NCBI GenBank assembly: GCA_045807325.1
Contig: JBJMHP010000241.1
Location: 1 to 10,343 of the forward strand
Length of the DNA stretch: 10,343 nt
Direction: 5' to 3'
Source: CALGFH01 sp045807325
Lineage (GTDB): Bacteria; Actinomycetota; CALGFH01
Part shown: piece after piece, positions 1 to 5,603 of the stretch
Position numbering within the stretch: the first letter of the stretch is position 1
Layout of the letters: each line of letters opens with the position of its first letter
Translations under genes and position numbers: made by a program
The notes under the pieces: generated by a model
Database searches by the model: none
Told to the model about the DNA's origin: nothing
Seen by the model: only the letters and a program-made list of their open reading frames with translations

Positions 1-14
1 CGTAGGATCGCGCC

Positions 15-1268
15 GTGCGTTCCTCGTACCTGGCCGTCCTGCGGCTCCCCCACGCCCGGCCGCTCCTGCTCGCGTCCCTGGTCGGGCGCCTGGCCAACGC
101 CACCGGGCCGCTGAGTGTGGTCCTGGTGGTGCAGGAGCAGACCGGCTCGCTCGCCCAGGCCGGGGCCGCCTCGGCGGCCATCGCCCAGGCCCGCGGGCTG
201 CTGGCCCCGGTCAGGGGGCGGCTGGTCGACCGCTACGGCCAGCGCCGCTGCCTGGCCCCGATGGCCCTGGGCTTCGCGGCCGCCCTGGCCGGGCTGGTGA
301 CCACGGCCGGGCCGGGACCGGCCGCGGTCGCGACCACGATCGCGCTGGCCGCGGCCGCCGGGGCCGTGGCCCCGCCCCTGGGGGCCTCCATGCGGGCCCT
401 GTGGGTCTCGCTGGTCGGCCAGGGGCCGCGGCTGCAGACCGCCTACGCCCTGGACGCGGTCCTCGACGAGCTGCTGTTCGTGGTCGGGCCGCTGCTGGCC
501 GGCGGGCTGGCCACGCTGTACCGGCCGGCGGCCGGGGTCCTGGCCACGGCCGGGCTGGCCCTGACCGGGACCCTGGGGTTCGTGGCCTCGCCGGTGTCGA
601 GGGCGCAGGCCGGCCGCCCGGCCGCCGTCGGCGGCCGGGCCGGCTGGGCCGGGGCCATGGCCGCGCCCGGCCTGCGGACCCTGGTCCTGTCGCTCACCGG
701 GGTCGGCGCGGCCATCGGCATCTGGGAGATCGGCCTGGTCGGGGCGGCCAGGGAGGCCGGCTCGCCCGAGGCCGCCTCCATCTCCCTGGCCGCCTGGGCG
801 GCGGCCAGCGGCGTGGGCGGGCTCTGGTACGGGAGCAGGACCTGGCGCCGGCCGGCCGGCCAGCGCTACCTGGCCCTGCTGGCCCTGCTGGTGCTGGCCG
901 GCGCCATCATGGCCGCCGCCGGCTCCCCCGTTGCCATGGGGGCGGTGGTGGTGCTGGTCGGGGCGGTGCTGGCGCCGCTGGAGAGCTCGGCCTACCTGCT
1001 GGCCGCCGAGCTGGCCCCGGCCGGGACCCTGACCGAGTCGGGCACCTGGCTGAACACCGCCATCAACGTCACCGCGGCGGCCGGCCTGGTCGTGGCCGGG
1101 GCGCTGGTCGACCGGGCCGGGGTGCCGGCCACCCTGGCCGTGGCCTGCGCCTGCACCGCCGCCGGCCTGCTGGTCACCCTGGCCGGCCACGAGCGCCTGG
1201 ACGCGGCCCCCTACCGGGGCCGGCACGCCGGGACTCGACAACCACGCCGGGAACGGCGCATGCTCTGA
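15..1268 (+). CDS. MFS-type multidrug/solute efflux transporter
   Basis: This 417-residue protein is almost entirely alternating hydrophobic segments (roughly 10-12 membrane helices) separated by short loops, as expected for a 12-helix major facilitator. The loop after the second helix carries GRLVDRYGQRR (residues 68-78), a good match to MFS motif A (GxLxDrxGrrr), which gates the transport cycle. A long basic, Ala/Gly-rich loop near residues 195-215 is the usual central loop between the two six-helix halves. The start is GTG at 15, with AGGA at 4-7 and 7 nt spacing, so the gene looks complete at the window edge. The last residues are basic and hydrophilic (cytoplasmic tail). The substrate cannot be read from sequence. 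It is followed 43 bp downstream by a small DNA-binding-like protein that may or may not control it. Family is secure; function within the family is unknown. Confidence 0.88.
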   Translation: MRSSYLAVLRLPHARPLLLASLVGRLANATGPLSVVLVVQEQTGSLAQAGAASAAIAQARGLLAPVRGRLVDRYGQRRCLAPMALGFAAALAGLVTTAGPGPAAVATTIALAAAAGAVAPPLGASMRALWVSLVGQGPRLQTAYALDAVLDELLFVVGPLLAGGLATLYRPAAGVLATAGLALTGTLGFVASPVSRAQAGRPAAVGGRAGWAGAMAAPGLRTLVLSLTGVGAAIGIWEIGLVGAAREAGSPEAASISLAAWAAASGVGGLWYGSRTWRRPAGQRYLALLALLVLAGAIMAAAGSPVAMGAVVVLVGAVLAPLESSAYLLAAELAPAGTLTESGTWLNTAINVTAAAGLVVAGALVDRAGVPATLAVACACTAAGLLVTLAGHERLDAAPYRGRHAGTRQPRRERRML

Positions 1269-1295
1269 TATCACCCGGTATCAGTTCGGGTATCA
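1266..1295 (+). promoter_or_regulatory. TATCA half-site cluster upstream of the RHH-like gene (putative operator/promoter)
   Basis: TATCA occurs three times in 27 bp (1269-1273, 1279-1283, 1291-1295), with 10- and 12-bp steps, i.e. about one helical turn each. The first copy is half of the perfect palindrome TGATATCA (1266-1273), which includes the stop codon of the transporter gene. The block is strikingly AT-rich for this genome and lies 16-46 bp before the start of the RHH-like gene. TATCAA at 1291-1296 could also serve as a -10 element. Ribbon-helix-helix repressors commonly bind tandem short half-sites in their own promoter, so autoregulation is a reasonable inference. It has not been shown. 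Confidence 0.5.
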
Positions 1296-1311
1296 ATCGA
1301 GAGGTGCACCG

Positions 1312-1728
1312 ATGTCAGAGCTGTCGCGGCTGATGGTCAAGGCCGTCCGTTCCCTCCCCGCCGAGGAGCAGGACAAGCTCCTGGAGGCCATGCTGGAGCC
1401 CAGACTGACCCCCTGGCCCGGCCCCGGCGGCCCGGGCCTGCCCTCCCCCGACCTCCTGGCCGGCCAGGCCCCGGTACACCGGGTCTACGGCCAGGACTCC
1501 CGCTACCAGGTCACTCTCCCCCCAGTCGGCCCCGAGACCGGCGGTCCCTGGCAGAGCGTCCCCGTGCGTCTCTCCACCGAGCAGCACGAACGCCTCAAGC
1601 AGTGGTGCCAGACCCACGGCTTCACCATGGCCGTCGTCCTCCGCGGCCTGGTCGCCCGCTTCCTCGACGACCAAGCCACCCGCCCCCGCCCCCCTACGGA
1701 GGAGGGCGCCGAACCGTCAGTGGGCTAA
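1312..1728 (+). CDS. Small protein with C-terminal ribbon-helix-helix-like DNA-binding domain
   Basis: A 138-residue protein I cannot assign to a named family. Residues 1-29 form a charged amphipathic helix pair (SELSRLMVKAVRSLP, then EEQDKLLEAML). Residues 30-80 are Pro/Gly-rich and probably flexible. Residues 82-121 read as a ribbon-helix-helix fold: a short beta strand with alternating residues (SVPVRLS), a helix (TEQHERLKQWCQTHG), a turn (GFT) and a second helix (MAVVLRGLVARFLDD). The tail is Pro/Glu-rich and disordered. The ATG at 1312 has AGAGGTG at 1300-1306. RHH proteins act as dimers at direct repeats, and a cluster of TATCA half-sites lies immediately upstream, so an autoregulatory repressor is plausible. 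An antitoxin role is possible by fold, but no toxin gene is adjacent. The RHH call comes from the pattern only and should be modelled. Confidence 0.7.
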   Translation: MSELSRLMVKAVRSLPAEEQDKLLEAMLEPRLTPWPGPGGPGLPSPDLLAGQAPVHRVYGQDSRYQVTLPPVGPETGGPWQSVPVRLSTEQHERLKQWCQTHGFTMAVVLRGLVARFLDDQATRPRPPTEEGAEPSVG

Positions 1729-1747
1729 CCAGGCGGCCGCAAACCCC

Positions 1748-1782
1748 GCCCCCCGGCTGCTGGGGCCCTACCGGGAGGGTAG
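1748..1782. terminator. Weak tandem hairpins between convergent genes
   Basis: The 74-bp gap between the convergent RHH-like and LacI genes holds two short hairpins: GCCCC (1748-1752) with GGGGC (1762-1766), and CTACC (1768-1772) with GGTAG (1778-1782), the latter with a 5-nt loop. There is no T-run on either side. In this GC content such stems arise easily by chance, so a bidirectional terminator is only a possibility. Confidence 0.22.
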
Positions 1783-1802
1783 CCGACCGCGGGCGGAGGG
1801 GT

Positions 1803-2849
1803 TCAGGGCTGTCCACAGGGGGCACAGGGGGCCGTGCTGGCCCGGAGCACCAGCTCGGCCGGGACCGGCGGGTCCACCGGGGGCATGGGCAGGCCGCGGA
1901 TGGCGGCCAGGACGGCCTCGCCGGCGCGGCGGCCCACCTCGTAGCCGTCGAGGCGGACGGTCGTGAGCGGCGGGTCGAGGCAGTCGGCCATGGGGACGTC
2001 GTTGTAGCCGACGACCGACACGTCGCGGGGGCAGTCCAGGCCGTCGTCGCGCAGGGCCCGGACCGCCCCCATGGCCATGGCGTCGTTGTGGGCGAACACG
2101 GCGGTGGCATGGCGGCGGTCGGCCAGGGCCATCAGCCGCCGGCCCTCGTCGAAGTCGGGCCGCTCGGCCACCGGCAGCGCCCGGGCCTCGAGTCCGAGCC
2201 GGGCCGCGGCCTCGGCGAAGCTGTCGTGGCGGTCCCGGAACGGCTGCATGTCCAGCGGCCCCGGGAGCTGCACGACCCGTCGGTGGCCCAGCTCGGCCAG
2301 GTGCTCGGCGGCCAGCCGAGCCCCGCCGAGGTCGTCGTGGGTCACGGCCGGGACACCGGACCCGGGCAGGCTGCGCACGGCCAGCACCACCGGGACCCAC
2401 GCCATCCACCCGACCACCCGGGCCAGGTCGTCCGAGCGCACGGCCAGCAGCACCAGCCCGTCGGCCTGGCGGGCCAGGAGGTGGCCGACGGCCCGCTCCA
2501 GCGCCTGGGAGTCGTCGCGCGACTCGGTGACCAGGGCCATGTAGTCGGCCTGCCCCAGGCTGCGCTCCAGCCCGCGCAGGACCGGCGCCGTGTACGGATT
2601 GCCGAGGTCGGCCACCACCACCCCGACGGTCGAGCTGAACCCGCGGCGCAGGCCCCTGGCCATCATGTGGTGCCGGTAGCCGAGCTCCTCGGCCACCCGC
2701 TGGACCCTGGCGCGGGTCTCCCGCGAGACCGGGTGCGCCGTCTCGGCGTCCAGGGCCCGCGACGCCGTGGCCACGTGCACCCTGGCCGCCGCGGCGACGT
2801 CCCGCAGCGTGACCGCCCGGCGGGCGGTCCTGTCGCGCGGCATCCCCAT
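1803..2849 (-). CDS. LacI/GalR-family transcriptional repressor
   Basis: A 348-residue protein of standard LacI-family length. The N-terminal helix-turn-helix is at residues 13-38 (VTLRDVAAAARVHVATASRA), followed by the hinge-helix region around MMARGLRRG (62-70). The periplasmic-binding-protein-like effector domain starts at TVGVVVADLGNPY (about 74-86) and includes the family signatures FAHNDAMAMGAVRAL and DVSVVGYNDVPMADCLDPPLTTV. Such repressors bind a palindromic operator and release it on binding a sugar or nucleoside. The ATG at 2849 has GGGAGG 5 nt upstream; a second ATG at 2843 is possible. A short unusual tail ends in CAPCG, a CxxC pair not typical of the family. The gene starts 57 bp after the DHOD-like gene on the same strand and may be cotranscribed with it. 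No sugar-transport or catabolic gene is nearby, so the effector and targets are unknown. Confidence 0.93.
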   Translation of the reverse strand: MGMPRDRTARRAVTLRDVAAAARVHVATASRALDAETAHPVSRETRARVQRVAEELGYRHHMMARGLRRGFSSTVGVVVADLGNPYTAPVLRGLERSLGQADYMALVTESRDDSQALERAVGHLLARQADGLVLLAVRSDDLARVVGWMAWVPVVLAVRSLPGSGVPAVTHDDLGGARLAAEHLAELGHRRVVQLPGPLDMQPFRDRHDSFAEAAARLGLEARALPVAERPDFDEGRRLMALADRRHATAVFAHNDAMAMGAVRALRDDGLDCPRDVSVVGYNDVPMADCLDPPLTTVRLDGYEVGRRAGEAVLAAIRGLPMPPVDPPVPAELVLRASTAPCAPCGQP

Positions 2850-2906
2850 ATCGACCTCCCCCCCGGGCCGGCGTCATCGGCTGGTCCTTTGTGCGAGCCT
2901 ATACCG

Positions 2907-3890
2907 CTACGGTCCGAGGTGAAGCCGGCTGGAGCTCTGGGAGGCGAGGGTCTTGATGTAGTTGGCCCGCTCGAAGGCGGCCGGGTCGGGCACCGAGCGC
3001 TGGCTGAGGCGGCCCCGGAGCTGGTCGAGGGTCTGGTAGCCGTGGCGGTCCATCCAGTCCCGCACCTGGACCTCGAGCGGCCGCAGGTGGTCGGGGCCGT
3101 GGCGTAGCAGGGCCGAGGTCATCATGGCCACGTCCGCCCCGGCCAGCAGCACCTTGAGCACGTCGCCGGCGGTGTGGACCCCGGTCGAGGCGGCCAGCGA
3201 CACCCGGTGGCGGCGGTGCAGGATGGCGATCCAGCGCAGCGGCAGGCGCAGCTCGACCGAGGTGGAAAGCTCCAGGGCCGGCAGCACCTCCATGGCCTCG
3301 ATGTCCAGGTCGGGCTGGTAGAAGCGGTTGAACAGGACCAGCCCGTTGGCCCCGGACTCGACCAGCTGCCCGGCCAGGTTGACGAGCGAGCTGAAATACG
3401 GGCTGAGCTTGACGGCCAGGGGGAGGCTGGTCGCCCGGCGCACCGCCCGGACCACGTCCAGGTAGTGCCACTCGACGTCACCGCCCGACAGCCCGGGCCG
3501 CGAGGACACGTAGTAGATGTTGAGCTCCAGGGCGTGGGCCCCGGCCGCCTCCAGCCGGGTCGCGTAGGCCGACCAGCCGCCCCGGGAGGCGCCGTTGAGG
3601 CTGGCGATCACCGGGATCGACAGCTCCCGCCGGGCCTGGGTGACCAGCGACAGGTAGGCGGCCGGCCCGGCGCCGTACCCGGCCCGGTCCGCTGGTCCGG
3701 CCCCGGCCGGCGGCCCCTCGCGGCCCTGCTCGGCCAGCTCCTCCTCGAACAGCGACGGCAGCACCACCGCCCCGGCCCCCGCCGCCTCCAGCCGCCGCAG
3801 CCCGTCCAGGGTGCCGGTGAGCGGGGAGGAGGAGGCGACCAGCGGGCTGCGCAGCTCCATCCCCAGGTAGCGGGTTCGCAGGTCGGCCAT
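2907..3890 (-). CDS. Dihydroorotate dehydrogenase-like FMN-binding protein
   Basis: A 327-residue TIM-barrel flavoprotein of the DHOD/PreA superfamily. Visible landmarks are the N-terminal LGMELRSPLVASSSPLTG (9-26), SLNGASRGGW (97-106), LELNIYYVSS (121-130), PLAVKLSPY (157-165, with the conserved lysine), and ASTGVHTAGDVLKVLLAGAD (234-253), the phosphate-binding end of the barrel. Genuine class 1 DHODs have a catalytic Cys in an NxSCPN-type loop (Ser in class 2). Here the equivalent stretch reads NIYYVSSRPG with no Cys. This matches the DHOD-like subfamily that keeps FMN-binding residues but lacks some catalytic ones, so it is probably not the pyrimidine-pathway enzyme. The ATG at 3890 is chosen because the GAGGAGGAG run (about 3897-3907) precedes it and homology begins there. 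The gene is divergent from DoxX across a 201-bp region with a DosR-box-like site. Its real substrate is unknown. Confidence 0.88.
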   Translation of the reverse strand: MADLRTRYLGMELRSPLVASSSPLTGTLDGLRRLEAAGAGAVVLPSLFEEELAEQGREGPPAGAGPADRAGYGAGPAAYLSLVTQARRELSIPVIASLNGASRGGWSAYATRLEAAGAHALELNIYYVSSRPGLSGGDVEWHYLDVVRAVRRATSLPLAVKLSPYFSSLVNLAGQLVESGANGLVLFNRFYQPDLDIEAMEVLPALELSTSVELRLPLRWIAILHRRHRVSLAASTGVHTAGDVLKVLLAGADVAMMTSALLRHGPDHLRPLEVQVRDWMDRHGYQTLDQLRGRLSQRSVPDPAAFERANYIKTLASQSSSRLHLGP

Positions 3891-3958
3891 GACGGCGCTC
3901 CTCCTCTGGCGGCTCGGCTCCTCACCCCCAACGCTGGCCCGGGCCGGCCCCGCCGCCC

Positions 3959-3996
3959 AGGGCCGAAGGTCCCGCCCGGGACCGGCCGTTCGGCCC
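3959..3996. promoter_or_regulatory. Nested inverted repeats with a DosR-box-like site in the divergent DHOD-like/DoxX promoter region
   Basis: On the minus strand 3973-3959 reads GGGACCTTCGGCCCT. It agrees at every fixed position but one (C for T at position 6) with the mycobacterial DosR motif GGGACTTNNGNCCCT as I remember it. The same block contains a perfect inverted repeat, GGTCCC (3968-3973) and GGGACC (3978-3983), with a 4-bp spacer. It is enclosed by GGGCCG (3960-3965) and CGGCCC (3991-3996). The site is 69 bp upstream of the DHOD-like start and about 95 bp upstream of DoxX. A further perfect palindrome GCGCCCGGGCGC lies at 4006-4017. TTGACC at 4025-4030 could be a -35 for DoxX, but I see no convincing -10. 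A DosR-like regulator is encoded 1 kb away, which motivates the call. GC-rich chance similarity remains a real alternative. Confidence 0.42.
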
Positions 3997-4091
3997 ACGA
4001 CCGGAGCGCCCGGGCGCGGGATCGTTGACCCGGCGGGCGGCAGGCGCCGCTCAGAGCAGAGGAGCAGACAGGAGAAGGAGGCACGACCCCC

Positions 4092-4697
4092 ATGGCGAGT
4101 CAGGACATCGGCCGGCCGACCAGCGGACCGGTGTACATCGAGGAACCGAGGTTCTCCAGGTGGCTGTTCGGCTCCAGCGCGGCCGCCTGGATCTGGCTGG
4201 TGGCCCGGTTGTGGCTGGGCTATGAGTGGTTGCACGCCGGCTGGGAGAAGCTGCAGTCGCCGGCCTGGATGGACGGCGGCAAGGCCCTCCAGGGCTTCGT
4301 CAAGGGCGCCATCGCCGCCTCCAACGAGCCCGAGCACCCCCAGGTGGCCTACGGCTGGTGGGTCAACTTCCTGGGGTGGGTGAGCGACAACGCCTCGTGG
4401 ATGGCCAAGCTGGTCGCGGTCGGCGAGACGGCCATCGGGATCTGCCTGATCCTGGGCCTGTTCACCGGCGTCATGGCGTTCCTCGGCGTCGTCCTCAACC
4501 TCAGCTTCATGTTCTCCGGCTCGGCCGGCGTCAACCCGGCGTTCGCCATCGTCGGCCTGCTGCTCGTGCTGGCCTGGCGCAACGCCGGCTGGTACGGCCT
4601 GGACCGGTGGGTGCTTCCCCGCATCGGCACCCCCTGGCACCGCGGCGAGCTGTTCGACCGCCAGGCCGCCGACAGCGGCGAGGTGCGGACCACCTGA
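4092..4697 (+). CDS. DoxX-family integral membrane protein
   Basis: A 201-residue four-helix membrane protein. The first helix is at about 29-46 (AAAWIWLVARLWLGYEWL), followed by a 50-residue hydrophilic, Trp-rich loop (WEKLQSPAWMDGGKAL). Three helices follow at about 105-124, 125-143 and 150-168. The GETAIGICLILGLFT stretch (111-125) with its buried glutamate is the hallmark of DoxX/DoxD proteins. NPAFAIVGLLLVLAWRNAGWYGLDRWVLPR (148-177) is the typical last helix and cytoplasmic exit. The family is linked to thiosulfate:quinone oxidoreduction (DoxD) and to membrane redox complexes, but most bacterial DoxX proteins have no proven reaction. The ATG at 4092 follows AAGGAGG (4075-4081) with a 10-nt spacer. 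Transcription is divergent from the DHOD-like flavoprotein, so a shared redox role is plausible but inferred. A terminator hairpin follows. Confidence 0.88.
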   Translation: MASQDIGRPTSGPVYIEEPRFSRWLFGSSAAAWIWLVARLWLGYEWLHAGWEKLQSPAWMDGGKALQGFVKGAIAASNEPEHPQVAYGWWVNFLGWVSDNASWMAKLVAVGETAIGICLILGLFTGVMAFLGVVLNLSFMFSGSAGVNPAFAIVGLLLVLAWRNAGWYGLDRWVLPRIGTPWHRGELFDRQAADSGEVRTT

Positions 4698-4715
4698 TCG
4701 CACCCGCCAACCCGC

Positions 4716-4748
4716 GGAGGACCCCGACCCACCGGGCCGGGGTCCTCC
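4716..4748 (+). terminator. Strong GC hairpin terminator after doxX-like gene
   Basis: GGAGGACCCCG (4716-4726) pairs perfectly with CGGGGTCCTCC (4738-4748). This is an 11-bp stem around an 11-nt loop that can itself form CCC/GGG pairs. It lies 18 bp after the DoxX stop codon. No T-run follows, as is common for actinobacterial hairpin terminators. It separates DoxX from the kinase remnant and response regulator. Confidence 0.75.
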
Positions 4749-4761
4749 CGCGTCGGCGGTG

Positions 4762-4773
4762 TACGCTGCGGCG
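4762..4773 (+). promoter_or_regulatory. -10-like element placed for a leaderless start
   Basis: TACGCT (4762-4767) fits the actinobacterial TANNNT -10 consensus and ends 6 nt before the ATG at 4774, so transcription would begin at or next to the start codon. There is no Shine-Dalgarno sequence. No -35 hexamer is visible; that position falls inside the terminator hairpin. The motif closely resembles the one before the response regulator (GACGAT, 6 nt before its ATG). Confidence 0.35.
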
Positions 4774-4917
4774 ATGGCAGGCATCCATGAGCGCGGCCAG
4801 GGCCTGCGCAACCTGCGCGAACGGGCCGAGCGCCTGGGCGGCCGGGTCGAGATCGCCGTCCACCCCGGCCAGGGGACGAGGGTCCGGGTCACCATCCCCG
4901 GCCGCCCCGGCCCTTGA
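4774..4917 (+). pseudogene. C-terminal remnant of a NarL/DevS-type sensor histidine kinase
   Basis: A clean 47-codon frame from ATG 4774 to TGA 4917. Residues 7-22 (RGQGLRNLRERAERLG) are the G2 box of the kinase ATP-binding domain. The sequence ends with the closing strands (GRVEIAVHPGQGTRVRVTI) typical of kinases paired with LuxR-type regulators. Nothing earlier in a kinase is present: no N box, no G1 (DxGxG) box, no phosphoacceptor His and no sensor. In-frame translation upstream of the ATG has no kinase character. It therefore cannot bind ATP or phosphorylate anything by itself. It sits 32 bp before the response regulator, exactly where the 3' end of a kinase gene would sit in a kinase-regulator operon. 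The simplest reading is a deletion that removed the rest of the kinase. A retained micro-protein is less likely but the frame is intact. Confidence 0.8.
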
Positions 4918-4937
4918 GCCAGCCCGGTCCAGCCTGC

Positions 4938-4949
4938 GACGATGGGCGC
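4938..4949 (+). promoter_or_regulatory. -10-like element immediately upstream of the response regulator
   Basis: GACGAT (4938-4943) ends 6 nt before the ATG at 4950, with no Shine-Dalgarno sequence between. The spacing is the same as for TACGCT before the ATG at 4774. The first base deviates from TANNNT. If active, it would give a leaderless mRNA for the regulator. Confidence 0.28.
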
Positions 4950-5603
4950 ATGAGCGTCCCACCGTTGCGGGTCATGCTGGTCGACGACCACGAGGTCGTC
5001 CGCGACGGCATCAAGCTGCTGCTCAACCCGATCCCCGACGTGGTGGTGTGCGCCGAGGCCAGCTCGGCCAGGGAGGCCGTGGCCGTGGCCGCCCGGGCCC
5101 TGCCCGAGGTGATCGTCATGGACGTCCGCCTCCAGGACGGCTCCGGGATCGAGGCCACCCGCGACATCCGCGCCCTCCGCCCGGCCACCCAGGTGCTCAT
5201 GCTCACCAGCTTCGCCGACGACGAGGCCCTGTTCGCCTCGATCATGGCCGGGGCGGCCGGGTATGTCCTCAAGCAGATCAAGGGCGACGAGCTGGTCCGG
5301 GCCATCCGGGCGGTCGGGGCCGGCCAGAGTCTGCTCGACCCGGCCGTCACCACCGGGGTGCTGGACCGGCTGCGCAAGGGCAAGCACCTGCTCGGGGACG
5401 AGAAGCTGGCCCGGCTGTCCCCCCAGGAGGAGCGCATCCTCGGGCTGGTGGCCGAGGGCCGGACCAACGGCCAGATCGGCGCCGAGCTGGGCCTGGCCGA
5501 GAAGACGGTCAAGAACTACGTCTCGGCCATCCTGTCCAAGCTCGAGGTCGCCCGCCGCGCCGAAGCCGCCGCCTACCTGGCCCGCCATCATGGCCAGCGC
5601 TGA
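4950..5603 (+). CDS. devR: NarL/FixJ-type response regulator, DevR/DosR-like
   Basis: A 217-residue regulator, the same length as mycobacterial DosR/DevR and very similar in plan. The receiver domain is at 6-124: acidic pair D12/D13 in LVDDHEVVR, phosphoacceptor D58 in VMDVRLQDGSG, switch T86 in LMLTSF, and K108 in GAAGYVLKQIKG. The linker holds GAGQSLLDPA (123-132), a DosR-like stretch. The LuxR-type helix-turn-helix is at about 155-212, with SPQEERILGLVAEGRTNGQI and recognition helix AEKTVKNYVSAILSKL (183-198), nearly identical to DosR. In mycobacteria DosR is phosphorylated by the haem kinases DevS/DosT and activates dormancy genes under hypoxia or NO. The ATG at 4950 is preferred over an upstream TTG because homology starts there. 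Its cognate kinase is represented only by a tail fragment upstream. The gene overlaps the next one by 14 nt. Orthology to DosR is inferred from similarity. Confidence 0.9.
   Translation: MSVPPLRVMLVDDHEVVRDGIKLLLNPIPDVVVCAEASSAREAVAVAARALPEVIVMDVRLQDGSGIEATRDIRALRPATQVLMLTSFADDEALFASIMAGAAGYVLKQIKGDELVRAIRAVGAGQSLLDPAVTTGVLDRLRKGKHLLGDEKLARLSPQEERILGLVAEGRTNGQIGAELGLAEKTVKNYVSAILSKLEVARRAEAAAYLARHHGQR

Noticed and set aside
594..599. Additional ECF42 -35 motif (TGTCGA)
   Set aside because: It lies inside the MFS coding region without a matching -10 at the right distance, and there is no gene start downstream.
1312..1728. Toxin-antitoxin pair with the RHH-like protein as antitoxin
   Set aside because: No toxin-sized partner gene lies on either side; the neighbours are a transporter and a convergent LacI gene.
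1602..3107. 501-codon plus-strand frame opposite the LacI gene
   Set aside because: Low-complexity Gly/His/Arg/Pro translation with no family motif, antisense to a convincing LacI repressor.
3968..3983. GGTCCC-GCCC-GGGACC as a canonical DosR palindrome by itself
   Set aside because: The half-sites point the wrong way (GTCCC...GGGAC rather than GGGAC...GTCCC). Only the overlapping 3959-3973 reading fits the DosR motif, so I report that one.
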